Of a DNA stretch of 38,722 nt, positions 24,426-33,073 are shown in pieces; the first letter of the stretch is position 1; each line of letters starts with the position of its first letter. Origin of the DNA: Anaerolineales bacterium (GTDB lineage Bacteria > Chloroflexota > Anaerolineae > Anaerolineales > Villigracilaceae); the NCBI GenBank assembly GCA_020060235.1, contig JAGVAO010000277.1, forward strand, positions 1 to 38,722. The letters are read 5' to 3'. The translations under genes and the position numbers were made by a program. The notes under the pieces were generated by a model. That model searched no databases. It was given only the letters and a program-made list of their open reading frames with translations, and was not told where the DNA came from.

Positions 24426-25652
24426 GTGAATTTCAATCAATTTAAATTAGATTCCCGCCTGGCGGCAGGCATTGCCCGCGCCGGTTATGAGACCCCGACC
24501 CCCGTGCAGGAACAGGCCATCCCGGCGGCCCTCGAAGGCCACGACCTGATTGCCACCGCCCAGACCGGAACCGGAAAAACGGCAACCTTTGTTTTGCCAA
24601 TTTTGCACAAATTGCTACAGGGACCGCGCCACAAAGCCCGCGCCCTGATTGTGACCCCCACCCGCGAACTGGCCGAGCAAATCAACGACAACATCCGCAC
24701 CTTGAGCGCCGGCACCAACCTGCGCTCTGCAACCGTTTACGGCGGGGTGGGGACTGCGCCGCAGGTCAGGGCGCTGAAAACCGGCGTCGAAATCCTGGTG
24801 GCCTGCCCTGGCCGTTTGCTCGACCTGGCCGCGCAGGGTATTGCCCGGCTCGATAACATCGAAATCCTGGTGCTGGATGAAGCCGACCGCATGTTCGACA
24901 TGGGCTTCCTGCCCGATGTGCGCCGGATTATCAAACTCGTCCCGCCCAAACGCCAGACGATGCTTTTTTCGGCCACTTTCCCGCCCGAAGTGGAGAAACT
25001 GACCGCCGAGGCGCTTTCCGCGCCGATGCGAATCGCGGTCGGGTTGACCCGCCCGGCGCATACTGTCAGCCATGCCTTGTATCCCGTCCCCAAGCACCTC
25101 AAAACCGCGCTGACCTTTGAAATCCTGAAACGCACCGACACCAATTCCGTGCTGATTTTTGCGCGTACCCGCCACCGTGCCCAGAGTCTGTCCATCAAAC
25201 TCTCGCGTCAGGGATATCGCGTCACCAGCCTGCACTCTGACCGCACGCAAGGACAGCGCCAGTCCGCGCTGAACGGCTTCAAGGACGGCCGCTACCAGAT
25301 TATGGTCGCCACCGACATTGCCGCCCGTGGCCTTGACGTGGACAGCATCTCGCACGTCATCAACTTCGACATGCCTGACACCGCCGACGCCTACATCCAC
25401 CGCATCGGGCGCACGGGCCGCGCTGAACGAACCGGCGACGCCTTCACCCTCATTACACCCGAAGACGATGACATGGTGCGCGAACTTGAAAAAATCATGA
25501 AGCAGACCCTGCCGCGTGAAACCATCGAGGGGTTCGATTACAATGTCCCGGCTCCTGTCCAGTCCAACCAGCCCGCGCCGCGCGGCCCGAAACCCGTCCC
25601 GCACCGTCCGCCCAGCCACAAGAGTCACAAACCCCATCCGCCGCGCCGGTAG
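24426..25652 (+). CDS. DEAD-box ATP-dependent RNA helicase
   Basis: RNA helicase of 408 residues from GTG 24426, which has AAGGAA just upstream and begins exactly before the conserved aromatic of the Q motif (MNFNQF); longer in-frame starts lack family similarity. All core motifs are visible: Q motif, AQTGTGKT (45-52), PTRELAEQ, DEAD (151-154), SAT (182-184) and HRIGRTGRAERTG. The C-terminal tail of about 40 residues is Pro/Lys/His-rich and probably binds RNA loosely, as in RhlE-type helicases. RNA unwinding in ribosome assembly or mRNA decay is the usual role. It is divergent from the Rid operon and convergent with the tRNA-Lys gene. Confidence 0.93.
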   Translation: MNFNQFKLDSRLAAGIARAGYETPTPVQEQAIPAALEGHDLIATAQTGTGKTATFVLPILHKLLQGPRHKARALIVTPTRELAEQINDNIRTLSAGTNLRSATVYGGVGTAPQVRALKTGVEILVACPGRLLDLAAQGIARLDNIEILVLDEADRMFDMGFLPDVRRIIKLVPPKRQTMLFSATFPPEVEKLTAEALSAPMRIAVGLTRPAHTVSHALYPVPKHLKTALTFEILKRTDTNSVLIFARTRHRAQSLSIKLSRQGYRVTSLHSDRTQGQRQSALNGFKDGRYQIMVATDIAARGLDVDSISHVINFDMPDTADAYIHRIGRTGRAERTGDAFTLITPEDDDMVRELEKIMKQTLPRETIEGFDYNVPAPVQSNQPAPRGPKPVPHRPPSHKSHKPHPPRR

Positions 25653-25661
25653 GTGAAGGCT

Positions 25662-25860
25662 AACAAAAAAGCCATCCGGTTAGGGAAGGCTTCTTGTGAG
25701 CGCGGAGGGGACGAATATCATCCCCTGAATGGGGGCCATCAACAAAAAAAGCCCTCTGGTTAGGAAAGGCTTTTCTTGTGAGCGCGGAGGGGACGAATAT
25801 CATCCCCTGAATGGGGGCCATCAACAAAAAAAGCCCTCCGGTTAGGAAAGGCTTTTCTTG
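25662..25860. repeat. Tandem 82-base repeats carrying the tRNA-Lys 3' end and terminator
   Basis: Two full units, 25697-25778 and 25779-25860, differ at a single base; a partial, more diverged unit covers 25662-25696. Each full unit begins with TGAGCGCGGAGGGGA, identical to the minus-strand 3' end of the adjacent tRNA-Lys, then follows the tRNA for CGAA with one T missing before diverging. Each unit ends with a hairpin (AAAAGCC/GGCTTTT) and a T run. The array therefore looks like repeated duplication of a tRNA tail plus its terminator. There is no believable coding frame. Confidence 0.85.
25664..25856 (-). terminator. Three successive terminators for tRNA-Lys, also facing the helicase
   Basis: Hairpins 25829-25835/25850-25856, 25747-25753/25768-25774 and a weaker one with stem 25669-25673/25688-25692 each have A/T-rich flanks. 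Read on the minus strand the first two are followed by TTTTTTT-like runs; on the + strand by TTTTCTT. They can stop transcripts from both the tRNA-Lys and the helicase. Confidence 0.65.
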
Positions 25861-25932
25861 TGAGCGCGGAGGGGATCGAACCCTCAACAAACGGCTTAAA
25901 AGGCCGCTGCTCTGCCATTGAGCTACGCGCCC
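25861..25932 (-). tRNA. tRNA-Lys (anticodon UUU)
   Basis: A full cloverleaf of 72 bases reads on the minus strand. The acceptor GGGCGCG pairs with CGCGCTC (one G-U), the D arm is GCTC/GAGC, and the anticodon stem GCGGC/GCCGT encloses loop CTTTTAA with anticodon TTT. The T arm is GAGGG-TTCGATC-CCCTC and the discriminator is A at 25861. CCA is not encoded. Its 3' tail is copied in the repeats that follow. Confidence 0.95.
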
Positions 25933-26006
25933 GACTAGCGAATGCGGATTTTATCATCAACCGCTTGTGCGGGCAAGGCCAATTCTGCGAATTGCATCAA
26001 AAATAA

Positions 26007-26034
26007 TTGACAAATCTATGAAGTGGGGTAAAAT
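26007..26034 (+). promoter_or_regulatory. Promoter of tRNA-Leu
   Basis: TTGACA (26007-26012) and TAAAAT (26029-26034) are separated by 16 bases and lie 21 bases before the tRNA. The -35 matches consensus fully, and the -10 closely. Confidence 0.75.
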
Positions 26035-26055
26035 ACCATCCGCTCCAGCAATATT

Positions 26056-26139
<84 letters not shown>

Positions 26140-26144
26140 CACAC

Positions 26145-26170
26145 AAACCCTCGTCTTGGCGAGGGTTTTT
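26145..26170 (+). terminator. Terminator after tRNA-Leu
   Basis: A 9-bp stem AAACCCTCG/CGAGGGTTT (26145-26153 with 26160-26168, 6-base loop) is followed by TTTTTC, six bases after the tRNA. Confidence 0.85.
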
Positions 26171-26182
26171 CTTTCTCCGTGA

Positions 26183-26188
26183 TACAAT
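26183..26188 (+). promoter_or_regulatory. -10 box for a leaderless FtsB-like gene
   Basis: TACAAT ends six bases before the ATG at 26195, which places the transcription start at or next to the start codon. There is no Shine-Dalgarno sequence, which fits a leaderless message. No good -35 box is seen. Confidence 0.5.
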
Positions 26189-26194
26189 AAAAAG

Positions 26195-26578
26195 ATGAAA
26201 ATCGGTCGCTTTCACGTTGATTTTCGCCGTCTGGGCATCCTGGCAGGCATTGCCATTCTGCTCTTCCTCGTGATGGATTTTAACAGCCGTATGGAAGAGT
26301 TGACCCGCTTGCAAAAAGAAGCCGCGGTTGTGCGTTCGCAGGCTACAGCGGTCATGGTGACGCAATACGCCCTGCAAACCCAGGTTGCTTATGCCACATC
26401 TCCTCCGGCCGCGGAGGCCTGGGCGCGGGAGCAAAGCCGAATGGCTCAGGATGGAGACATCGTTGTCATTCCCCTGCCAGAGCCGGGCGCGACCCTGCCG
26501 CCTACCCCGGTGCCAACCCCCATTTTGAATGACCTCACCAAATGGGACATCTGGGTTGATTTGTGGTTTGGAGAATAG
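26195..26578 (+). CDS. FtsB/DivIC-like septum formation initiator protein
   Basis: Small bitopic membrane protein of 127 residues. A positively charged N-terminus precedes one membrane helix (about residues 13-27, LGILAGIAILLFLVM), then a coiled-coil (about 28-70, RMEELTRLQKEAAVVRSQ) and a Pro-rich external tail ending in WDIWVDLWFGE. This layout is typical of FtsB/DivIC proteins, which join the divisome with FtsL and FtsQ/DivIB. Sequence is too short and simple to be certain. It has no ribosome site and appears to be expressed leaderless; a small terminator with a GCAA tetraloop follows directly. Confidence 0.75.
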   Translation: MKIGRFHVDFRRLGILAGIAILLFLVMDFNSRMEELTRLQKEAAVVRSQATAVMVTQYALQTQVAYATSPPAAEAWAREQSRMAQDGDIVVIPLPEPGATLPPTPVPTPILNDLTKWDIWVDLWFGE

Positions 26579-26600
26579 TCCCGCAAGGGGCTTTTTCTTT
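26577..26600 (+). terminator. Terminator after the FtsB-like gene
   Basis: AGTCCC-GCAA-GGGGCT (26577-26592, one G-U pair, GNRA tetraloop) is followed by TTTTTCTTT and overlaps the stop codon. Confidence 0.65.
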
Positions 26601-26615
26601 AAAAAAGTCTTACTG

Positions 26616-26643
26616 TTGCCTGTTCACGAAAAAAACCTAAAAT
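26616..26643 (+). promoter_or_regulatory. Promoter for a leaderless histidine kinase gene
   Basis: TTGCCT (26616-26621) and TAAAAT (26638-26643) are 16 bases apart. The -10 box ends six bases before ATG 26650, the same spacing as at the FtsB-like gene, and there is no ribosome site. Confidence 0.55.
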
Positions 26644-26649
26644 TTATAT

Positions 26650-29600
26650 ATGCTAAGAAAAATTAGCAACAAGATTTTTCCAGCGATGAGTTTGGATGAA
26701 AAGGCTCGCGTTCGGCGGTCATTGGGTTTAATTTTGCCGATAGGGACAGCCTTTAGTTTTCTTTATAGCGTGTTTTATCGCTGGCAAAACCCCGATGATT
26801 TCAGGCACTGGTTTATTTTTGCCGTAACAGCCGCCTCGCTGTTATGCTGGGCGATGGTACGGACAAATTACCTGCGCCTGTCGGCCCTTTTGTACGCCAT
26901 CATGTTGTGGGCGATTATGTCCACGGCAATTTATTACTCTGGGGGAATGCAAACCTTTGGGCAAAGCGGCCTGATACTGGTAATTTTTGTTACCGGTTTA
27001 TTGTTGGGCGGACGATATGCGTTAATTCTCATGTTATTGAGCATCGCCAGCCTGGCCTGGATATTGCGCCAGGAAATGCTGGGGCTTTTATCGCCATACC
27101 TGGTGCTTGATTCGCTCAATAGTTTTGTTATTTTTGTGTTCTACCTCATAGCAGGCTGGTTCTTGTTGTCCATGACCATGAAAGACCTGCGCAGGGCATT
27201 GGAGAACGCTTCACAGGAATTGGCGGAACGCCGCCAGGTTGAAAAGCGGCTGAGCGAACAGGCTGAATACCTTGCCGCCCTGCATGAAACGACCCTGGCG
27301 ATTATCGACCGCCTGGATTTAAATTCATTGCTCGAACTGATGCTCACCCGCGCCGAAGCCCTGGCGGATACAAGGCACGGCTGCATTGACCTTGTCTTGC
27401 CGGGGAATGGGGCCAGTCAGGAATACATCGGGCATGGCATTTTTGAATCTTTCCAGGGCACTGTCTTGCCAATCGGCCAGGGGATTGCAGGCCTGGTATT
27501 GCAGGAAAAGCAAACCATCGTAGTGGATGACTATAGCCAATGGCATGCCAGGCTGGACAGTTATTCCAGCCTCGGGCTGCGTGCTTTGCTGGCGACCCCG
27601 CTAAAGGCGCAGGGGCGCATTCTTGGAATTATCGAACTGGCTTATGACGACCCTCAGCGAAAATTCACCCAAAAACACATCCAGCAATTGGAGCAATTCG
27701 CCGAACTGGCCGCCCTTGCGCTTGACAACGTTTCGTTGTACCAGGCTGCCCAAACTGAACTGGCCGAGCGCACACGAACAGAAAATGCCCTCAGGGAGAG
27801 TCAGTCGCGCCTCGACCTGGCGCTTTCCTCAGCCAATATGGGAATCTGGGATTGGGAAATCGACGCCGACCAGATTGTCTGGTCGGAGCGCGTTTATGAT
27901 ATTCTCGATACCCACAAAGAACACATCCCTTACACTCTTGAAAATTATTTTGAAATCATTCACCCTGACGACCAGACCCTGGTGAGGCAAAGCGTCGAGA
28001 ACTGCCTGGCGGGTATAGAGCCCGACTTGCATACCGAATATCGCATTGTTTCAGGGCAGGGGGAAAGTCTTTGGGTCGAATCAAACGGACGGCTTTATCG
28101 CGATGAAGATGGCAGGCCCGTCCGTATAGCAGGAACGATAACTGACATTACTGAGCGCAAACAAGATGAACGGGTGATTCGGAATGCCAACGCCAACCTG
28201 AAAAATTATGCCGAGGCGCTGGAGCGTCGCTCGGGCCTGCTGCAACTGGGCGCGGAAGTTGCCCGTGCGGCAACCGCCATCCTGGATTCCCAGGCCCTGA
28301 GTCAGCAAGTCGTCGAGATGGTGCAAAAACAATTTGGCCTGTATTATGTGGGCTTATTTTTGGTTGAAGAAGACCTGGCCTGGGCAATCCTGCGCGCTGG
28401 AACCGGTTCAGCGGGGATTATCATGCTGGAGAGCGGACACCGTCTCGAGGTTGGCGGCGCGTCGATGGTCGGCTGGTGCATTGCCAATCGCCAGGCGCGC
28501 ATCGCCCTGGATGTAGGGGAGGAAGCCGTCCGGTTTAACAATCCGCTTTTGCCCGATACCCGCTCCGAACTGGCCCTGCCGCTTACCAGCCGCGGCGAGG
28601 TTTTGGGAGCGCTGACCATCCAGAGTAACAAACAGGCGGCCTTTAGCCAGGAGGATATCGCCACTTTTGAGACAATGGCCGATTTGCTGGCCAACGCCAT
28701 TCTCAATGCGCGTCTTTACGACCAGGTGCAGCGTGAACTGGAAGAACGCAAACGTGCGGAAGACACTGTCCGCCAGTTGAATGTCGAACTGGAGGCTCGG
28801 GTCAGGCGGCGCACTTCTGCCCTCAAGGCCAGCGAGGAGAAGTTTCGCGCGCTTGCTGAGAACAACCCTCTGCAAATTGCGCGTTACGACCGCGACGGTC
28901 GCTACCTGTACGTCAACCACCTGGGCCAGTCTGACAGGCTTCGACCAGAAAACGTGGTTGGCAAAACCCTGCGCGAAGTGTTTGGGAACCATCCCAGCAT
29001 TGATTTTGCCGAGCAGCAAATTCGCCTGGTGTTCGACAGCGGCGAACCGGTAAAGACCGAATACGAGTTGAATGGTTTTGTCGGCCACTGGTCGCTTGCG
29101 CCTGAATTCGACCCGCAAGGCAATGTTGTTTCGGTTATTTCCACCACCCTTGACATCACCGAACGCAAAAAAATAGAAGAAGAACTCCATGCCACCAACC
29201 GCGAATTGGAGGCTTTCTCTTATTCCGTCTCGCATGATTTGCGCGCCCCGCTGCGCGCCATCGACGGCTTTACCCGCATCTTGATGGACGATTTTGCCGG
29301 TCAAATTCCTGAAGACGGCCTGGCCTTCTTGAACAGGACCCGCCAGGCTGCCCAGAACATGGGCCAACTGATTGACGACCTGCTGCGTCTTTCACGCATT
29401 ACACGCGCTGAACTACACAACCAGCCCGTCGATATTTATGCCCTGTCACGGGAAATTTTCGAGCAGTTAAGTTTGCAAGAGCCGGGTCGAGATGTGAAAT
29501 TCGAGGCAGCCAAAGGTATGAAAGCGACTGGCGATGAGCGGCTGCTGCGGGTTGCGCTAGAAAACCTTCTCAATAACGCTTTGAAGTTTACGGCCAAAAC

Positions 29601-29862
29601 CCCTGCGCCGGTTATCAAGGTGGGCAAGCAAAAAATAAAAGGCAAACAGGCTTTTTACGTTACCGATAATGGTGTCGGATTCGATATAAGTTATGCCAAC
29701 AAACTGTTTGGCGCCTTCCAGCGATTGCATTCGGCCGAAGAATTCCCTGGCACGGGCATTGGGCTGGCGATTGTGCAAAGGATTATTCACAGGCATGGGG
29801 GGCAGGTTTGGGCTGAGGGGCGCCCCGGCGAAGGCGCGACCTTCTATTTCACCCTCGACTGA
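26650..29862 (+). CDS. Membrane-bound hybrid-sensor histidine kinase (5-6 TM, GAF, PAS, GAF, PAS, HisKA, HATPase)
   Basis: Sensor kinase of 1070 residues. About 5-6 membrane helices span residues 25-180, followed by a coiled linker, GAF (about 215-370), PAS/PAC (about 385-505, ending ITDITERK), GAF (about 525-685), coiled coil, PAS (about 725-835, ending TLDITERK), HisKA with phosphoacceptor His862 in YSVSHDLRAPLRAI, and an ATPase domain with NLLNNALKF, DNGVGFD and GTGIGLAI. The HisKA is of the phytochrome-like type. There is no receiver or output domain in the protein, and no classical response regulator lies next to it. Ligands of the GAF and PAS domains cannot be read. It ends 12 bases before a convergent gene. 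Confidence 0.93.
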   Translation: MLRKISNKIFPAMSLDEKARVRRSLGLILPIGTAFSFLYSVFYRWQNPDDFRHWFIFAVTAASLLCWAMVRTNYLRLSALLYAIMLWAIMSTAIYYSGGMQTFGQSGLILVIFVTGLLLGGRYALILMLLSIASLAWILRQEMLGLLSPYLVLDSLNSFVIFVFYLIAGWFLLSMTMKDLRRALENASQELAERRQVEKRLSEQAEYLAALHETTLAIIDRLDLNSLLELMLTRAEALADTRHGCIDLVLPGNGASQEYIGHGIFESFQGTVLPIGQGIAGLVLQEKQTIVVDDYSQWHARLDSYSSLGLRALLATPLKAQGRILGIIELAYDDPQRKFTQKHIQQLEQFAELAALALDNVSLYQAAQTELAERTRTENALRESQSRLDLALSSANMGIWDWEIDADQIVWSERVYDILDTHKEHIPYTLENYFEIIHPDDQTLVRQSVENCLAGIEPDLHTEYRIVSGQGESLWVESNGRLYRDEDGRPVRIAGTITDITERKQDERVIRNANANLKNYAEALERRSGLLQLGAEVARAATAILDSQALSQQVVEMVQKQFGLYYVGLFLVEEDLAWAILRAGTGSAGIIMLESGHRLEVGGASMVGWCIANRQARIALDVGEEAVRFNNPLLPDTRSELALPLTSRGEVLGALTIQSNKQAAFSQEDIATFETMADLLANAILNARLYDQVQRELEERKRAEDTVRQLNVELEARVRRRTSALKASEEKFRALAENNPLQIARYDRDGRYLYVNHLGQSDRLRPENVVGKTLREVFGNHPSIDFAEQQIRLVFDSGEPVKTEYELNGFVGHWSLAPEFDPQGNVVSVISTTLDITERKKIEEELHATNRELEAFSYSVSHDLRAPLRAIDGFTRILMDDFAGQIPEDGLAFLNRTRQAAQNMGQLIDDLLRLSRITRAELHNQPVDIYALSREIFEQLSLQEPGRDVKFEAAKGMKATGDERLLRVALENLLNNALKFTAKTPAPVIKVGKQKIKGKQAFYVTDNGVGFDISYANKLFGAFQRLHSAEEFPGTGIGLAIVQRIIHRHGGQVWAEGRPGEGATFYFTLD

Positions 29863-29874
29863 TATTTTCAGCTG

Positions 29875-31452
29875 CTAAAACATTTTTTGCCACTTGCTCA
29901 AGGCCCAGCGTCCCGTTTCGGGGTGGGCGCGGCCCTCGAGGTCGAGAAACTCGTCTGATTCCAGGGAGGTATGGATGAGTTTGCGAATCGTCCCCACGCA
30001 GTCTTCATCGAAAACCAGCCTGCTTTTTGCGGCCAGCGTCAGCACCACACCGGCATACAGGGCGGGATATTCTGCCGGTTCGGCGCGGCTTTCGAGCGTC
30101 TGGCGCAGGATTTTTCGGACAAGGGCAACATCGGGACTGAGCGGCCTGGCGCGGCGCGGCTTGGCCGGTTGCAGCACCAGGCTTGCCAGCCCGCTGTTTT
30201 TCTCGCTCTCGAAGGTTTCGACCCGCCAGCCGCTGGCCGAGGCCGCCAGGATGACCGCGCCGAGAAAATCCGGCTCCAGTTCTGGCACCAGGGCGTGAAA
30301 GGGGATTTGCCCGCCCGCGACCTGGCGCAGGTTGCCGAACAGGGCGCGCAGGGCTTCGGCGTGCCACTGCCAGTCGTAGCGGCGGCGGCGCAGGACGGCC
30401 TTGAAGGGCGCGACGGCTTCGCGCCCCCACAACCAGCCAGCCCAGAGCGCGGAAAGCGTCCAGAAGGCCTGGTTGGGGCGCGGGATGATGGCCGCCAGCG
30501 CCGCAAAGGGGATTTCGTCCAGTTGCCCGGCGGCTTCGCGCAGCGGCCCCTCGTAAATGGACAGGCCGCCGTTTTCGGGCGGTTCGTCGGGCCAGAGGGC
30601 GTGGGCCACCTCGGCATCCTGTGAAGGCGCAAAATTTGTCCAGAAGTCGATGCCTTTTTCGAGCGCGAGCCAGGCGTTGTGTTCACGAAATGTGGCTGGC
30701 AGGCTGAGTTGGCGCGGACGCGGGCGTTCTGTGGCGTGCGGCCACAGGCTGTTGCACAGGTCGAGGGCATACAGGATGAGCGCCAGCAGGCAGCGGCGGC
30801 GCTCGTCGCTGGTGGAAATGCCGTCGAGGCGGTTAATCACCGTCCCCAGGGCGTACACGGCGCGGGGCAGGTACAGGCGCAGGGCTTCCTCGGCGTGAAC
30901 CCGGTCGGGGTCGTCGCGGGCGGCGATACGCTCCAGGGCGCGGGCGCGGTGCAGGCCTTCGGTGTTGGCCCATTGGGTGGCGTTCTGGATGTCAGATTCG
31001 GACGCGGGCCGCTCACCCATATCGCCGCAGGAGGCGCAGGTATAAGTCTTGGACAGCAGGTGGCCGCTTTTAGAATCCCAGGTGAAAAACTCGGCGGGCA
31101 GCCGGTGGTTGCAGGCCGCGCAATGGGTTTCGTACAGGCTTTGCAGGTGGATTTCGAGCCGCTCGTCGTCTTTGCGGGCAATTGCCAGGTCTGAGAGCGC
31201 GGCGCGCAGGTCGGCTTCGGCGGGCGGATGGGCGGCCAGGTCGAGCAGGAAGCGGATGATGGGGTTGCCGGCAGTGACCAGTACGCGCATTCCGCCTGCC
31301 GCCAGTTGGACAGGTAATCGCGGCGAGGCGGCTGCGGGGTCCAGCACCCAGGCTGCGGGTGGCGCGATGCCGCTGGCCCAGGCCAGGGTGGCCTCACCCG
31401 GCAGGGGCGGCAGGTAACGGCTAAGGGGGGCAGAAAAATCCAGCGTATTCAC
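29875..31452 (-). CDS. Zinc-ribbon protein resembling a degenerate DNA methylase
   Basis: Protein of 525 residues from GTG 31452; this start is 6 bases after a TATCCT box, while an upstream in-frame TTG lies before it. Residues about 35-70 (VLDPAAASPRLPVQLAAGGMRV, here shown as VLDPAAASPR then GGMRVLVTAGNPIIRFLL) resemble the SAM-binding start of DNA adenine methylases (DPFxGSG). A zinc ribbon follows with Cys111, Cys114, Cys139 and Cys142. Near residues 315-340, RPNQAFWTLSALWAGWLWG occupies the place where DUF1156-type methylases carry the catalytic DPPY, which is absent. I infer an inactive or altered methylase-like protein; the similarity is by eye and the true role is unknown. It lies 33 bases downstream of the GH13 gene on the same strand. 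Confidence 0.55.
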   Translation of the reverse strand: MNTLDFSAPLSRYLPPLPGEATLAWASGIAPPAAWVLDPAAASPRLPVQLAAGGMRVLVTAGNPIIRFLLDLAAHPPAEADLRAALSDLAIARKDDERLEIHLQSLYETHCAACNHRLPAEFFTWDSKSGHLLSKTYTCASCGDMGERPASESDIQNATQWANTEGLHRARALERIAARDDPDRVHAEEALRLYLPRAVYALGTVINRLDGISTSDERRRCLLALILYALDLCNSLWPHATERPRPRQLSLPATFREHNAWLALEKGIDFWTNFAPSQDAEVAHALWPDEPPENGGLSIYEGPLREAAGQLDEIPFAALAAIIPRPNQAFWTLSALWAGWLWGREAVAPFKAVLRRRRYDWQWHAEALRALFGNLRQVAGGQIPFHALVPELEPDFLGAVILAASASGWRVETFESEKNSGLASLVLQPAKPRRARPLSPDVALVRKILRQTLESRAEPAEYPALYAGVVLTLAAKSRLVFDEDCVGTIRKLIHTSLESDEFLDLEGRAHPETGRWALSKWQKMF

Positions 31453-31458
31453 AAAAAT

Positions 31459-31464
31459 AGGATA
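31459..31464 (-). promoter_or_regulatory. -10 box for a leaderless zinc-ribbon gene
   Basis: On the minus strand TATCCT ends six bases before GTG 31452. A weak -35-like TGAACA lies 18 bases further upstream. The spacing equals that of the leaderless + strand genes in this window. Confidence 0.45.
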
Positions 31465-31485
31465 GCACAATTGGGGCTGGCGTGT

Positions 31486-33003
31486 TCACCCCGTGGAGGA
31501 GTAAATTTGCGCTTCGCCGCCAGGGCTGACGAAAACGGGTTTGCCTTCGGGCCGGTAGTTGTGCTTGCGGCCCGAAAAGTTGAGCACGACGGTCAGTTTT
31601 TCCCTGCCGTCGGTGCGGGTGTAGGCCAGCAGGCCACCGGGCGCTTCGAGGAAATCGAGCCTGCCGCACCGCAGGGACGGGTAGGCGCGCCGCAGGGCAA
31701 TCAACTGGCGGGTGATGTTGAAGAGCGAATCAGGGTCGGCCTGCTGGGCGGCGGCGTTGCGGTGAACGTAATTGGGGTGGACTTTGAGCCAGGGAGTCGC
31801 GCCGGAAAAACCAGCATTGGGCGAGGCGTCCCATTGCATCGGGGCGCGACAGCCGTCGCGGCCTTTGTAGAAGGGCCAATAACGTTTGCCGGGCGGGTCG
31901 AGGATTTCATGCCGGGCGAGCGAAATGTCGCGCAGGCCGAGTTCTTCGCCGTAGTAGAGGAAGGGCGTGCCGCGCAGGGTCAGCAGCATTGCCATGACCA
32001 CAATGGCGCGCGAGTCGTCTTCGCCGCGGCAGTAGCGCGTGGCGGTGCGCGGCTGGTCGTGGTTGGAGAGCACGTAATTGGGCCAGACCTGCTGCCCGGC
32101 AACCTGGTCCCATTTTTGGATGGCGTCGCGGAAGGCGGCGGGGTTGTAGGGGCGCAGGGTGAAGTCGAAGTTGAAGGCAGCGTGCAGTTTGTCGGGCCCG
32201 CAGTAACCGGCGGCGGTCGCCGGGCTGGCGATGAAGGTTTCACCGACGGCGTATTTCTCAGGGCTGGCATCCAGGATTTCGCGCAACTCGGCCAGCAGGG
32301 GCATCATTTCGGGCTGGTCGATGTCGTAGATGTGCTTCTGGCGGTCGAAGCCGCGCAGGCCGAATTTGGGCGGGTTGTCGCGCAGTTGCTCATCCTTGAA
32401 GTAAGCGTTGAAAACATCCAGCCGAAAGCCGTCGGCCCCGCGCCCCAGCCAGAAGCGGACGACATCCAACTGCGCCTGGCGCACCTGCGGATTGCGCCAG
32501 TTGACATCTGGCTGTTCCTTGACGAACATGTGAAAGTAATATTCACCGGTCTGTTCGTCGTATTCCCAGCCTTTGCCGCCAAAGACCGATTGCCAGTTAT
32601 TTGGACGCGGCTGCCATATGTACCAATCGCGCTTGGGATTGTCGCGGCTGGCGCGGGATTCGGCAAACCAGGGGTGCTGGTCGGATGTGTGATTCAGCAC
32701 CAGGTCGAGCACGACTCGGATGTCGCGCCGGTGCGCTTCGCGGACGAGGTCGTCGAAATCGGAAAGCGTACCGAAGCGCGGGTCAACCTCGCAGTGGTTG
32801 CTGATGTCGTAGCCAAAGTCAACATCGGGGGTCGGGTAGAAGGGCGAGAGCCAGATGGCATCCACACCCAGGTGGGCGAGGTAGTCGAGTCGGGCGGTGA
32901 TGCCGGGCAGGTCGCCCAGGCCGTCGTTGTTCGAGTCGGCAAACGAGCGCGGATAGATTTGGTAGATGACGCCGTCGCGCCACCACAGGTAGGGATTGGT
33001 CAT
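31486..33003 (-). CDS. GH13 alpha-glucosidase / oligo-1,6-glucosidase
   Basis: Cytoplasmic alpha-amylase-family enzyme, 505 residues from ATG 33003, with GGAGA upstream; the longer frame to 33075 adds an unlikely N-terminus. The four family regions are intact: DLVLNHTS, GFRLDVFN with nucleophile Asp196, VGETF with acid/base Glu255, and SNHDQPR with Asp316. The N-terminus WWRDGVIYQIYPRSFADSN and the C-terminal beta domain are as in bacterial alpha-glucosidases and oligo-1,6-glucosidases of similar length. It would hydrolyse maltose- or isomaltose-type alpha-glucosides. No signal peptide is present. No transport genes accompany it, so it is separate from the beta-glucan locus. It is divergent from the receiver-GAF gene. 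Confidence 0.93.
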   Translation of the reverse strand: MTNPYLWWRDGVIYQIYPRSFADSNNDGLGDLPGITARLDYLAHLGVDAIWLSPFYPTPDVDFGYDISNHCEVDPRFGTLSDFDDLVREAHRRDIRVVLDLVLNHTSDQHPWFAESRASRDNPKRDWYIWQPRPNNWQSVFGGKGWEYDEQTGEYYFHMFVKEQPDVNWRNPQVRQAQLDVVRFWLGRGADGFRLDVFNAYFKDEQLRDNPPKFGLRGFDRQKHIYDIDQPEMMPLLAELREILDASPEKYAVGETFIASPATAAGYCGPDKLHAAFNFDFTLRPYNPAAFRDAIQKWDQVAGQQVWPNYVLSNHDQPRTATRYCRGEDDSRAIVVMAMLLTLRGTPFLYYGEELGLRDISLARHEILDPPGKRYWPFYKGRDGCRAPMQWDASPNAGFSGATPWLKVHPNYVHRNAAAQQADPDSLFNITRQLIALRRAYPSLRCGRLDFLEAPGGLLAYTRTDGREKLTVVLNFSGRKHNYRPEGKPVFVSPGGEAQIYSSTG

Positions 33004-33073
33004 TGGGTCTCCGGTAGTTTGACTAACAAAATTCACAACACAGCAATTTAAAATTATGCTATCATAAATTGCC
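33004..33073. promoter_or_regulatory. Divergent promoter region, GH13 and receiver-GAF genes
   Basis: This 70-base AT-rich gap must serve both directions. For the + strand, TTCACA (33032-33037) and TATGCT (33055-33060) are 17 bases apart, and TATCAT (33060-33065) lies 8 bases before ATG 33074 with no ribosome site, so a very short or absent leader is likely. Minus-strand boxes are less clear. Confidence 0.4.

Noticed and set aside
25697-25860. CRISPR array
   Set aside because: The 82-base units are continuous copies with no variable spacers, and they contain tRNA and terminator sequence.
25660-25890. Small minus-strand open frames within the 82-base repeats
   Set aside because: They arise from repeated tRNA tail and terminator sequence and overlap the tRNA gene; no ribosome site.
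31471-33051. A 526-codon + strand open frame opposite the GH13 gene
   Set aside because: Shadow frame: GH13 catalytic regions are all on the minus strand in correct order.
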